A DNA stretch of 64,000 bases from assembly GCA_944474755.1 (NCBI GenBank), contig OX104112.1, positions 17,138,273-17,202,272 on the forward strand. The letters are read 5' to 3'. The first letter of the stretch is position 1. Every line of letters starts with the position of its first letter. Below are positions 34,216 through 44,655 of the stretch, one piece after another. This DNA comes from Limnoperna fortunei (lineage: Eukaryota; Mollusca; Bivalvia; Mytilida; Modiolidae). The notes below the pieces were generated by a model. It was not told the origin of the DNA. It did no database searches and worked only from the letters and a program-made list of their open reading frames with translations. The position numbers were made by a program, and so were the translations under genes.

Positions 34216-36155
34216 CAGGAGAACTTCTTCAATACATAATGCCAGCTATGACACATTTGAAGGATACACTAAGGTACTGTTAACACAGGAATACATTCTG
34301 TAATACATATTGCCAGCCATGACACATTTGAAGGATACACTAAGGTACTGTTAACACAGTGATAAATTCTGTAATACACAATGGAAGCCATGACACATTT
34401 AAAGGATACCCTAAGGTACAGTTAACACCAGGAGAAATTCTATAATACACAATGCTAGCCATGACACATTTGAAGGATACACTAAGGTACTGTTAACACA
34501 GGGAGAAATTCTACAATACACAATGCCAGCCATGACACATTTGAAGGATACACTAAGGTACTGTTAACACCAGGAGAAATTCTTCAATACATAATGCCAG
34601 CTATGACACATTTGAAGGATACACTATGGTACAGTTAACACAGTGATAAATTCTGTAATACACAATGGAAGCCATGACACATTTAAAGGATACCCTAAGG
34701 TACAGTTAACACCAGGAGAAATTCTATAATACACAATGCTAGCCATGACACATTTGAAGGATACACTAAGGTACTGTTAACACAGGGAGAAATTCTACAA
34801 TACACAATGCTAGCCATGACACATTTGAAGGATACACTAAGGTACAGTTAACACAGCGATACATTCTGTAATACATATTGCCAGCCATGATACATTTGAA
34901 GGATACACTAAGGTACAGTTAACGCAGTGATAAATTCTATAATACACAATGGACGCCATGACACATTTAAAGGATACCCTAAGGTACAGTTAACACCAGG
35001 AGAAATTCTATAATACACAATGCTAGCCATGACACATTTGAAGGATACACTAAGGTACTGTTAACACAGGGAGAAAGTCTACAATACATAATGCTAGCCA
35101 TGACACATTTGAAGGATACACTAAGGTACAGTTAACACAGGGATACATTCTGTAATACATATTGCCAGCCATGATACATTTGAAGGATACACTAAGGTAC
35201 TGTTAATACAGGGAGAAATTCTACAATACACAATGCTAGCCATGACACATTTGAAGGATACACTAAGGTACAGTTAACACAGGGATACATTCTGTAATAC
35301 ATATTGCCAGCCATGATACATTTGAAGGATACACTAAGGTACTGTTAACACAGGGAGAAATTCTACAATACACAATGCTAGCCATGACACATTTGAAGGA
35401 TACACTAAGGTACTGTTAACACAGGGAGAAATTCTACAATACACAATGCTAGCCATGACACATTTGAAGGATACACTAAGGTACTGTTAACACAGGGAGA
35501 AATTCTACAATACGCAATGCTAGCCATGACACATTTGAAGAATACACTAAGGTACTGTTAACACAGGGAGAAATTCTACAATACACAATGCTAGCCATGA
35601 CACATTTGAAGGATACAATAAGGTACTGTTAACACAAGGAAAAATTCTACAATACACAATGCTAGCCATGACACATTTGAAGGATACACTAAGGTACCGT
35701 TAACACAGGGAGAAATTCTACAATACACAATGGAAGCCATGACACATTTAAAGGATACACTAAGGTACTGTTAACACAGGGAGAAATTCTACAATACACA
35801 ATGCTAGCCATGACACATTTGAAGGATACACTAAGGTACTGTTAACACAGGGAGAAATTCTACAATACACAATGCTAGCCATGACACATTTGAAGGATAC
35901 ACTAAGGTACTGTTAACACAGGGAGAAAGTCTATAATACACAATGCTAGCCATGACACATTTGAAGGATACACTAAGGTACTGTTAACACAGGGAGAAAT
36001 TCTACAATACACAATGCTAGCCATGACACATTTGAAGAATACACTAAGGTACTGTTAACACAGGGAGAAATTCTACAATACACAATGCTAGCCATGACAC
36101 ATTTGAAGGATACACTAAGGTACTGTTAACACAGGGACAAATTCTACAATACAAA
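34216..36155. repeat. 71-bp satellite/minisatellite array, 27 units
   Basis: Counting the core (A/G)CCATGA(C/T)ACATTT gives 27 tandem units, most spaced 71 bases and some 70-73. Each unit carries GGATACACTAAGGTACTGTT and an AACACAGGGAGAAATTCTAC-type segment. Three unit classes are distinguishable just before the core: GCTAG, GCCAG (often with GATACATTT) and GGAAG/GGACG (with TTTAAAGGATACCC). The left half mixes the classes; the right half is nearly homogeneous GCTAG units. The unit length is not a multiple of three and there is no ORF. Confidence 0.95.
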
Positions 36156-37014
36156 CCTGTCAAGACTTGAGGGGTAGGTTGGAGGAAGGGAGAGGGAAGC
36201 ATAATTTAATCAGAATTATGTCAGTGTACACTTTATTTCAAATATGTTTTGGGGCCTCATTTGCAGAGGTGTCTAGACACATTAAGTTACCAATATTTAT
36301 CTTCTGGTACTATTTATCATCAGTAGGTCAGACAGACATGACAACATGTGCTAAACTTCTATATTGAGAAAGTTGGCAGTTTTCTGCTGAATGTCAAAGG
36401 TTCCAGCTTCATTACCAATAAAACTAGAATTGTTGAAAGTAAACTGCATTGAAACATAATTTCAAATTCACCTGAATGTTTAAATAATCATATTTATGGC
36501 TATCTGTGCACGGCCAAACATGGCCAAAGGACCTAAAGAGCTGATTGTGCAGCTAATTAGCAACAGTACATGTATATTTTATTCTATAGATGAAACCAAT
36601 TTAAATGAGCAGAGCAATGTTATCCATTGTACAGTTTAATATGACTCTACATGTAGGTAACTCATTTAAGTGGACATGACAGCTCTGTTTGTCATGTTTG
36701 TCATCGTTCAGTTTATTTGATGCAAGTAAGACATTCATGTTAAAAAGTATACTATTAATTACTGTAGTGTGATTTAGTTCGATTAAATTCTACAACATTA
36801 GTTTGTCTAAGGGAGATAACTCACAAGACTCAGATATTATTTCAACATTAATATTTACAGTAATATTTTTATAATGGTGTTTTTACTTTATTTTTGAAGA
36901 CTGCTTCCTGATAGGGGTACAAATACAGATCTTAACAATGAAGAGACTGGTACCATAACTGATATCTGATTTGGACCAGGAACCAGATGTATTAAACCTG
37001 TATCTACATTTATT
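36156..37014. other. Intergenic DNA with one copy of a 46-bp repeat
   Basis: No gene supported. GACTGGTACCATAACTGATA through CCAGATG at 36945-36990 recurs at 37715-37760. GGGAGATAACTC at 36811-36822, a word common in bivalve repeats, recurs near 38320. Confidence 0.5.
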
Positions 37015-37156
37015 TAAGGATTGTTTTCAATTGTTGGTTAGATTATTGGATATAAACGACTTTGGGTCGATTTACACTGCGGTTTATGTTGCAGCGTAAA
37101 TCGATCCAAAGTCGTTTATATCCAATAATCTAACCAACAATTGAAAACAAACCTTA
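37015..37156. repeat. Long near-perfect hairpin, 66-bp arms
   Basis: Arms 37015-37080 and 37091-37156 are reverse complements with three mismatches around a 10-base loop (GGTTTATGTT). The arms include TGTTGGTTAGATTATTGGAT and its complement. A transcript would form a long dsRNA stem. It could be a foldback MITE or, less likely, a small-RNA precursor; no target-site duplication stands out. Confidence 0.95.
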
Positions 37157-38569
37157 TATTTTAAACTCTAAAGTAAAAATGAAGTAACAAGAACAATATT
37201 TTACAAGTAATCAAATAATATTTGCAATTCACAATTTTAGTGTCGTCACTTGTTGTTTGCGGAAGAATTCATGTATAGTCAATGTCATCAATACATCTTA
37301 TTATGACGTCACAATCAGTCACGTGCTGAAATACCAAGTTAGGTTATACGAAATAACCAACTTTGCTCATGTATTGAGTATTTAAAAGAAATTAAAATAT
37401 TTATTTTTATTGTTTGTTTAATACCCCTTAAATGCTACTTTCGCAGGGAACTGAGAATCCCTTTCAATTTATTCAACCACTTCCTGCCCAAAAGTTGGTT
37501 CTAATTAGCAACCTCAGTGTTGGTAATAAATAGCTGTTGACTTTGATGACCAACTACCTCTACCACTCGACCCCCATGCACCTATTAACATAATTATTTG
37601 CTAACACCAAGTTTTTGTCTTTAGTTCCAGATTTTAATCAACATTCAGCAAACATAAGCTATATCACAACACCTGATATTTACCTAATGAACCTATTGTA
37701 TTACAAAGTGTGAGGACTGGTACCATTACTGATACCTGATGTGGACCAGGAGCCAGATGCTGTCAGGAATCCATCGAACCAACAGTTTTTAAAGATAAAC
37801 CTGATCATGTTACGTTTGTTTTAAAATTGGAATTTTCCTAATTTGATTGAAAGTTTATTTTGACAGGTCACCATCTTTTCTGCAATTTCATCATTGACAT
37901 AACACGGATGTTCTCGTTGGGACCTCAAGATGGAATACACAGGTATAGAAAAATGACATATTTTTTTAACTGTATGGTAACCATATCCTACAGTGTCCTC
38001 CTTTTAAAAGTACAATGTGTTTTCTGTAATAACTTTATTCTGTTCAACATGAGATTTCTCCATACATTTGGATTTGATTCAAGAAATTAAATATACAATC
38101 AAACATCATTACAAGTAAGGGATCCCTGTCTTATAATGCAAAAAATTAAATCCAATTTTTTCACCTTGGATGGGTTTCACAGACAAACAAACTTTGTAGA
38201 TTTAATACAATATATAATAATCTTATTTTCTATTGTTAATAAAAAATTGGTGACAAATAAACCTTACAAAAATCAAATATGTTAGAAGTAACGTTTTTTA
38301 GATTTCAGTGTAATGTAAGGGAGATAACTCAAACACAGACACTACATCAACATTGAATTAGATGTATCAGAGACCAGATGTCTAGATTACCACTTATAAA
38401 ATAAACATATTTATTTTAACCAATGTGATAAGCCTTATTCAAGTGCAATTTTTGATGTAACATCATTTCTGATTGGACAATGTCAATAATTTCATGGCAT
38501 CAATCGTCAGAAGTTTAGGCAAGTGCAGAAGTTATTTCGGGTAAATAAAATATTCCCATTTTTAATCAG
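37157..38569. other. Intergenic DNA
   Basis: Contains the second copy of the 46-bp repeat (37715-37760). The open frame at 37860-38090 has no recognisable domain. Nothing else supported. Confidence 0.4.
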
Positions 38570-39530
38570 TTGCCATCACTTGGCGTCTGTCGTCATCATT
38601 AACTTTTCTCTAAAAATCTTCTCCAAAGCCATTGAAAGGATTGCTTTGAAACTCTACACAGATCATCAGTAAAATGTACTCTACCAAGTTTGCACAAATT
38701 ATGGACTAGGAACAACCAACTTGGCTGCCTTGGCTAAAAATAAAACAAGGGGGGTCACAATATAGCTTTTGCCTTAAAGGTAAACAAGTATAACAGATAC
38801 AGGAAAACTGAAGCGTCATTCCTTCTTCAGCATCAAAAGCTGTACAAAACTCTTCATTGAGTTGAAGTTGTATGACGAATCCTTAATTGTCGAAATTGTT
38901 GATTTGTGCCATGTTTTCCTAAAAATGCTGAAAATTATTGCAACTAGAGAAAAATATAGCATTGCTTAATTGTTCAATGAGAGCTACAAAAATGACTTAT
39001 GGTCAAGATTGTCTAATAAACCATTTAGGAGTTATTCTCATTTTACCCTTTTTTAATGAATTTTAATTGATAAAAAAAAAAATTCTTCCAATTAAAGTAC
39101 TGTTTTGAACCATTGCACACATCATCTTTAGGATGTCCTCTACCAAAATTGGCAAATCATGACAGCTGACTATCATGGCTACCTTGGCTTAAAATAGAAA
39201 AGGGGGGCAGGTCAAGATAGTTTTTGGCTGCTGATAGTTAAGATAGTTAAGAAAGTGTAACAGATACAGCAAATTTTAAGTGAAGTTCCCTCCTAAGCAT
39301 CAAAAGCTCTAGAAGACTATTTTTTTTTATTTTTCTTCAGTAACTTGAAAACCATAATAGCTAGAGAAAATCTTATCCATACAAAACTATTCAGGTCATC
39401 AAGATCTGCAAAATGATTATTGTTGCATATATTAAACAACTCCTTATAGGAGTTATTTTCCTTAAAAGGTCAAAATTAATGATTTCACAGATGTGTTGGA
39501 CAATTCCTTATAGGAAAGAAAAGCTGCATG
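38570..39530 (+). mobile_element. Second, decayed copy of the Helitron2-like repeat body
   Basis: Starts at TGCCATCACTTGGCGTCTGT and follows the internal part of 32340-33735 with many substitutions and deletions, ending near AATTCCTTATAGGAAAGAAA. Both termini are missing. It is much more diverged than the copy at 32306. Confidence 0.75.
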
Positions 39531-40490
39531 GTAGGAAATATCCAGTTACTTGCTCCACTTATGCGTCGACAGTTAACTCAATTTCTGACCATCAAATCAC
39601 CAACTGATGTTGGCAAATCTTCAATTACAATACAGTTATCTCCTAAATCAATGGCAGCATAATTAGATATTTTATATTATATACATGATATAATTTGTAT
39701 ATCTTTGTTGCTGGTAGACATCTTGTTTCCCAACAATGCTTTAAATCAAGGTTGACAGTAGGAACATTAGAAACTAATTTGTTACCATGCAGGCAATGTT
39801 CTACATAATGATCCATTACAGTAATAAAAACATTTAGATTAATGCACTTATTTGTAGACAATATGACGGGAACATCACCATTTTATTTTGTGGTAGATGG
39901 GAAGAAAAGAAGACTATTGATCGCTACAAACAACATCAAGAAAAGAGATAATGGGTACATCTTTATAATTCTTTATTAACCAGTTTAGTAAAATACATGT
40001 GAAATTGTCCATATAATATGGATCTAGTGAACAAGCCCAGTACAGAAAAATAGAGCCAATACAGAAATACAGGGCCAATAAAGAAATACAGTACCAATAC
40101 AGAAAAAAACAAGGCCAATACAGAAAAAACAGGACCAATACAGAAATATCACCTCCAGTAATTTATATATAAATTCTTATTTTAAAAACAAATGCACTTC
40201 ATTACGTAAATTTATGAATGATGGATTCAAGTTGCAAATCTGAAGTTAAATTTCCACTTTGGGGTCAAAGTTTACCTACTATGATTCTTTCAAGAATGGA
40301 AAAATATATAATTTTAGGTTAAAATAGAGATATTACAACAAATATTCAAGGAAAAATGACATTTTCATATTGAGGGTTTTTCATATTTAACTTTTATTAT
40401 GTCTAAGAGAAGCCACATTGGACCGAGTATAGCTATATTGGTCAAAGACAAAATGTTACTAAAATTTACTCGTTTAACAAAATTGTCAAT
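39531..40490. other. Intergenic DNA with a short tandem repeat
   Basis: At about 40036-40148 a short unit of the form GCCAATACAGAAA is repeated five or six times with variation in the A-rich spacer. Otherwise no feature is supported. Confidence 0.6.
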
Positions 40491-40643
40491 AAATGGGTGT
40501 TTCCATATTGTACAGGTTTTATGTCCTTGGGAAGCGGTATTAGGCCTCGAATAACTGTATATTGACTAGGGCTAATACAGCCATCCTCATCCCAATACAG
40601 CTTCCCTTGGACATAATACATGTCAAATATGAAACACCCATTT
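40491..40643. mobile_element. Foldback MITE-like element
   Basis: Imperfect inverted arms 40491-40535 and 40600-40643 start AAATGGGTGTTTC and end GAAACACCCATTT, and share GTCC.TGGGAAGC inside. The inner 60 bases contain a further short stem (GTATTAGG with GCTAATAC). Non-coding. Confidence 0.7.
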
Positions 40644-41340
40644 TGTAACACTGTGCATGTATTATAAATCAAGTGACATCTGCTTTAGGGTTTATTATAA
40701 ACTGTACCATAAACTGTAAACACTTATTACAAGCTCCTAGCAACCTTTGGTTTTATATAATAAGATGAATCTTCTATTTCAATTTATTTTTCTCTACATG
40801 TATAATAATATCACTTATCCCCATATCAGTATTGTTCCTGGAATTTGATCTTTCAGTTATGCGTCTTTACAAAACCAATATACCCGGGGCGTTGCTTAGT
40901 AATATACCCGGTGTTGCTAACCGTTAGTTGCACAAAAGTACTTAAGATGCGTTTATATTATAAATGGTAATTGCTGTGTGTAATATATATAGGATGATGA
41001 AATCTTAACAAAAGGTCCAAATGTGTTTTATTTTTAACAGGAAAAGAAACAAAAGATTGTATGCAGTTGAAAAACAACGAAGTCACACTATTATGACGTG
41101 TCTGCAAGACATTCAGCACCAAAATTTATTTCATAAACATCTGTGTGTATCCAACAACAAAATGTTCTTTTTCGAGAACTATAGTGTTCTACCAAAGGTC
41201 ACCATGTATAAAAGCGTCATTTTTATCAAATTTCAATAAAACTTCCTTTGATAATGATGAAAACGACCCCATTTGCATTGACAAAGTACCTAAAAATCAA
41301 TCTTTTTTAAACTAATACCGGGGATAAATTCATTATACAC
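40644..41340. other. Intergenic DNA
   Basis: The word ATATACCCGG occurs twice at 40879-40911. A 72-codon open frame at 41021-41239 has no recognisable content. Nothing else supported. Confidence 0.35.
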
Positions 41341-41438
41341 ATTCATATCCATAGATATGGAGATTGTATCACCTTCAGGGCTTACTTGGGTCACTTCAGA
41401 TGTTAAAATCTCCATACTAGTATCTACGGATATGAACG
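41341..41438. repeat. Imperfect inverted repeat
   Basis: TTCATATCCATAGATA and TGGAGAT on the left pair with ATCTCCA and TATCTACGGATATGAA on the right, around a spacer of about 40 bases. Probably a decayed foldback element. Confidence 0.7.
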
Positions 41439-41514
41439 TATATAACTTATATTATCAATATAACTTTGGGATTAACGTTGCACATAATACATGTATATCA
41501 CTATCTTCATACTT

Positions 41515-41735
41515 CTGGAGCCATGGTTAGGGTAGCAGGTCATCTGATATTGATCACAGGCATGTCACCACTTTGGTTGCATGTTTGAGACTGATTGGGA
41601 AGGGTGTGGAGATGTGCGCAAGCTTTTCTGTCGAAGGTGAAAGGGTTTTCACCTGGTATTATGGCTTTCTTATCCAGTAAAGACTGGAGGCCATATAGTG
41701 ACCAAAGATCCCATTCAAACAAACAATTATAATTT
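41515..41735 (+). repeat. Diverged tRNA-derived SINE
   Basis: Follows the SINE at 17505 in order: GGTCATCTGATATTGATCAC, CATGTCACCACTTTGGTTGC, GGGAAGGGTGTGGAGATG, TATCCAGTAAAGACTGGAGG and a CAAACAAACAAT tail. The A and B boxes are heavily mutated. Confidence 0.65.
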
Positions 41736-41760
41736 GAACAATCATTGTATATTTATACAA

Positions 41761-41922
41761 TAGTTGCTTATATAGAGGGCATTGTCATGATATCTTGACT
41801 GCACAAGGGAGGGTGGTATTGCCTGAAACGTTGATATTGCCAAGCATTATTAATGTTAAAGGCAATCCCACTGTCCAGAGTGCTGTCAAGTATCATGACA
41901 ATGCCAGCTATATAAGCAACTA
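41761..41922. mobile_element. Foldback MITE flanked by TA
   Basis: The left arm TAGTTGCTTATATAG with GGCATTGTCATGATA and the right arm TATCATGACAATGCC with CTATATAAGCAACTA are near-perfect complements over about 38 bases. Further pairing occurs inward (GGTATTGCC with GGCAATCCC). A TA at both outer ends fits a Tc1/mariner-type target duplication. Confidence 0.85.
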
Positions 41923-42520
41923 TTTTTTTATTTTCTTGAAGAATTAAGAAACGGTGTGTTTAAGACTGTAATATTTATTTGTAGCTGCTTGCTAAATGAT
42001 TTGAATGTGGTCCTCATGTTGTATCATTGTTTTTTCTTTTTTACGCACACATAAAGTTTTCCAAACTTAGGACATTTTTTTCCTCATTTAGGTTATACAT
42101 GTACATATATAATTGTTTTTATATAAATGACAAATAAACAGTTTGATGCTGCTTGTAACTGGAGAGGGTAATGCCCTCATGTCAAATTACTGAAGATTAA
42201 TTAATACCAGCTTACCTTGTTTTACCCAATTGAAACAAACATAATTTTATTGATATGAAATAAAGCATATTATATTGCAAACTTTTTGACATTAACGAAG
42301 TTACTACATGTATCAACCCTTTAACACCAGTGAGTCATAGTTGTATAAAGATTACTCCTTCAAAAAAATACTTGAACCTATTCTTATCAAATTTTAACAC
42401 CACTTAAGGGTTGGCATTGAAAAGACATTTGACAATCTAGTCATTCCAGAGTTAAGTAATTTTTTTTCAGAAACATAATTAGACCGTTTCTCATAAGAAG
42501 TACACTACACGGGTGCATTA
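41923..42520. other. Intergenic DNA
   Basis: AT-rich; nothing recognised. Confidence 0.4.
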
Positions 42521-43181
42521 CAGTTTGCCAATTCCCAATTTGTCCATTCCGAGATTGCCTGTCCAATTTGGCGATACCCAGTTTGCAGACTCCCTATTAT
42601 TCATCCAATTAAGAACAATCAACAAGGTGATTTTAGGAAAATTATGTAAATTATTAAATTAATTAATAATTGCATTAACTTAATTGACATAAAAAATTAC
42701 ATAAAAAGAATTTAATTTGTTACTTATAGATTATCAGCTTGGGACGTTATTTGTTTTGAAGCTGATGATTTTCTATTGAGAAAAATCAAGTGAATGTAAT
42801 TCACTGGACTTTATCAACAATGATGGATGCTTAGGAAAAAATAGGCAAACTAATCACAAATACTTATAGTGATCTTTTACAATTATAAATTATCAGCTTT
42901 GGTCGTTATTTGTTTTCAATTAATATAAAAAGATAATAATTATTGATTGAGAAAAATTGATTTTTATAAAAAAGAAAATTTCAAAAAGAATTGCATTTAA
43001 GTTACTGAAATTTACCAACCAGTTTCACATAATTCCCAGCAATATTACGGAGAATGAATACACAAACCTACAATCATTCATGTATACACCTTGTTCAATG
43101 TTATTAAATGGTCAAATATCAGGGAATTGGTAAATTGGACATAACTATCTGGGAATCAGCAAATTAGGATTCGGCAAACTG
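42521..43181. mobile_element. MITE with about 60-bp imperfect TIRs
   Basis: The left end CAGTTTGCCAATTCCCAATT and the inverted right end CAGTTTGCCGAATCCTAATT stay similar for about 60 bases. The interior is AT-rich with a diverged internal duplication (TTATCAGCTT, then CGTTATTTGTTTT, at about 42730 and 42890). No ORF and no convincing target-site duplication. Confidence 0.7.
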
Positions 43182-44210
43182 GTACTAAACTCACTACACA
43201 AATTTGCCATTAGTTCTAGTTCACCATACCGACTGCAGGAACTATAATGTCATTCAACAATCTTGAAGACTCCGCTATTTAGTTTGTCTGTACTTTCACT
43301 AGACTTGAGATTCTTCATCTGGCTTACAACTTTATGACATAATTGAGAAACTTTTTTGAAATTTGGAATTCTTGGTTGGAATTGAAAATGTAAAATGTGA
43401 GGTAGAAAAAGGTCCCAATTTAATATTATTTTATACATATTATTGGCTGTTCAATGGTTTAAAATATTTTTTTTTTCTTTTCTCTGCTGTTCAGTTAACA
43501 AAAAGTTAAGTGTATGGTGAAATGAGTTTACTCAGCTAGAATTGGCTAATTGAACACAATTAACTTGCAAGATTATAGGGTATAATATACAATGCTGTGA
43601 ATTTATTAAGTATTTTTTGTATGTTCTTAACATGTATGTATAAAACTGCAGACCTTACAGGAGCTCAATCTTTCAGGGAACCATTTAAGGAATTGACCAT
43701 CAGCTTTAGGGAAATATCCTAAGCTTTAAATCCTTAGTATCAATGCAAACTTTATCAAAGATCTTCTTCCAAAAGAGCACAGTGTTTACAGGTAATTAGT
43801 TTATTTCAAATTTGTGAAGTGGCATTATCATTAATTGAGGGAGAAGGGATGATTTCATTAACAGGTCAAATTCTTTAAAAATAGATCCATAATTCTTTAA
43901 TTAATGTCCAGTACTAACCATTGAATGCTATAGATTTAAAGTTTTCTTTTTGAAGTTTTAAAATTTTTCCAAATTTTGTAGTAAACTGTAATTGGCTGGA
44001 TTTCACAGATTGAAAATCCGGGTTATAGTATGGTGAATGGCAGGCGGACGGGTGGTAAAAAAAATTTTCATAACAGTCTTCTAGGCTTCTACTTCAGGGA
44101 TTGACTTCAAATGTGGTGCTCAGCTTAAGCATGATTAGTTGTACTGTGTCTCCCCTTTCCACGTCAGTCAGTTATCCACTTCCTGTTTTCCATGCCAACT
44201 ATTTCAAGGG
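43182..44210. other. Intergenic DNA
   Basis: No gene or clear repeat recognised; the 62-codon minus frame at 43250-43438 has no domain. Confidence 0.4.
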
Positions 44211-44655
44211 CAGGCTTTCAAGTGGGCCCTTATTTTCCTAATATTCCTTAGTTTTTACAAACAGCCCTAAAATTCCAAATTAAAGCTGTAAAAAAGCCCT
44301 ACTTTTTTGGTTAAAATCCAAATTTTTTTCAATTTTCAAAATTTCAAGAATAAAAATAAAAAATAACCATTAAATAGATTACAGTTAAATGAAGCTAGCT
44401 TTAGTATACACTCAGGAGACTATTTGATGGTCATCCAAATGGTCTTCTGAATTGGTAATTAACTTTTGTACTATTGTTCTGTGCCCAAAATGGTGAGTAA
44501 ATCTAATTTTTCAGTTTTAAATCATTAGAAACTAGCACATTGTATCCCTTATTTTTGTTTAAAAACCCCTAAAAATTCCTAAAATTAGCCCTTTTTTTTG
44601 AGAATTTAGCCCTTAAAAAGCCCTTAATTTTTGCAAAAAATAGCTTGAAAGCCTG
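44211..44655. mobile_element. hAT-like MITE with TIR and 6-bp flanking repeat
   Basis: Ends CAGGCTTTCAAG and CTTGAAAGCCTG are perfect 12-bp inverted repeats. CAAGGG flanks both sides (44205-44210 and 44656-44661). Both subterminal regions are rich in AGCCCT/AGGGCT words, a common habit of hAT-type non-autonomous elements. The hAT assignment is inference; hAT duplications are usually 8 bp. Confidence 0.7.

Noticed and set aside
34216..36155. CRISPR-like array
   Set aside because: Units are contiguous 71-bp tandem repeats without unique spacers, in a eukaryotic context.
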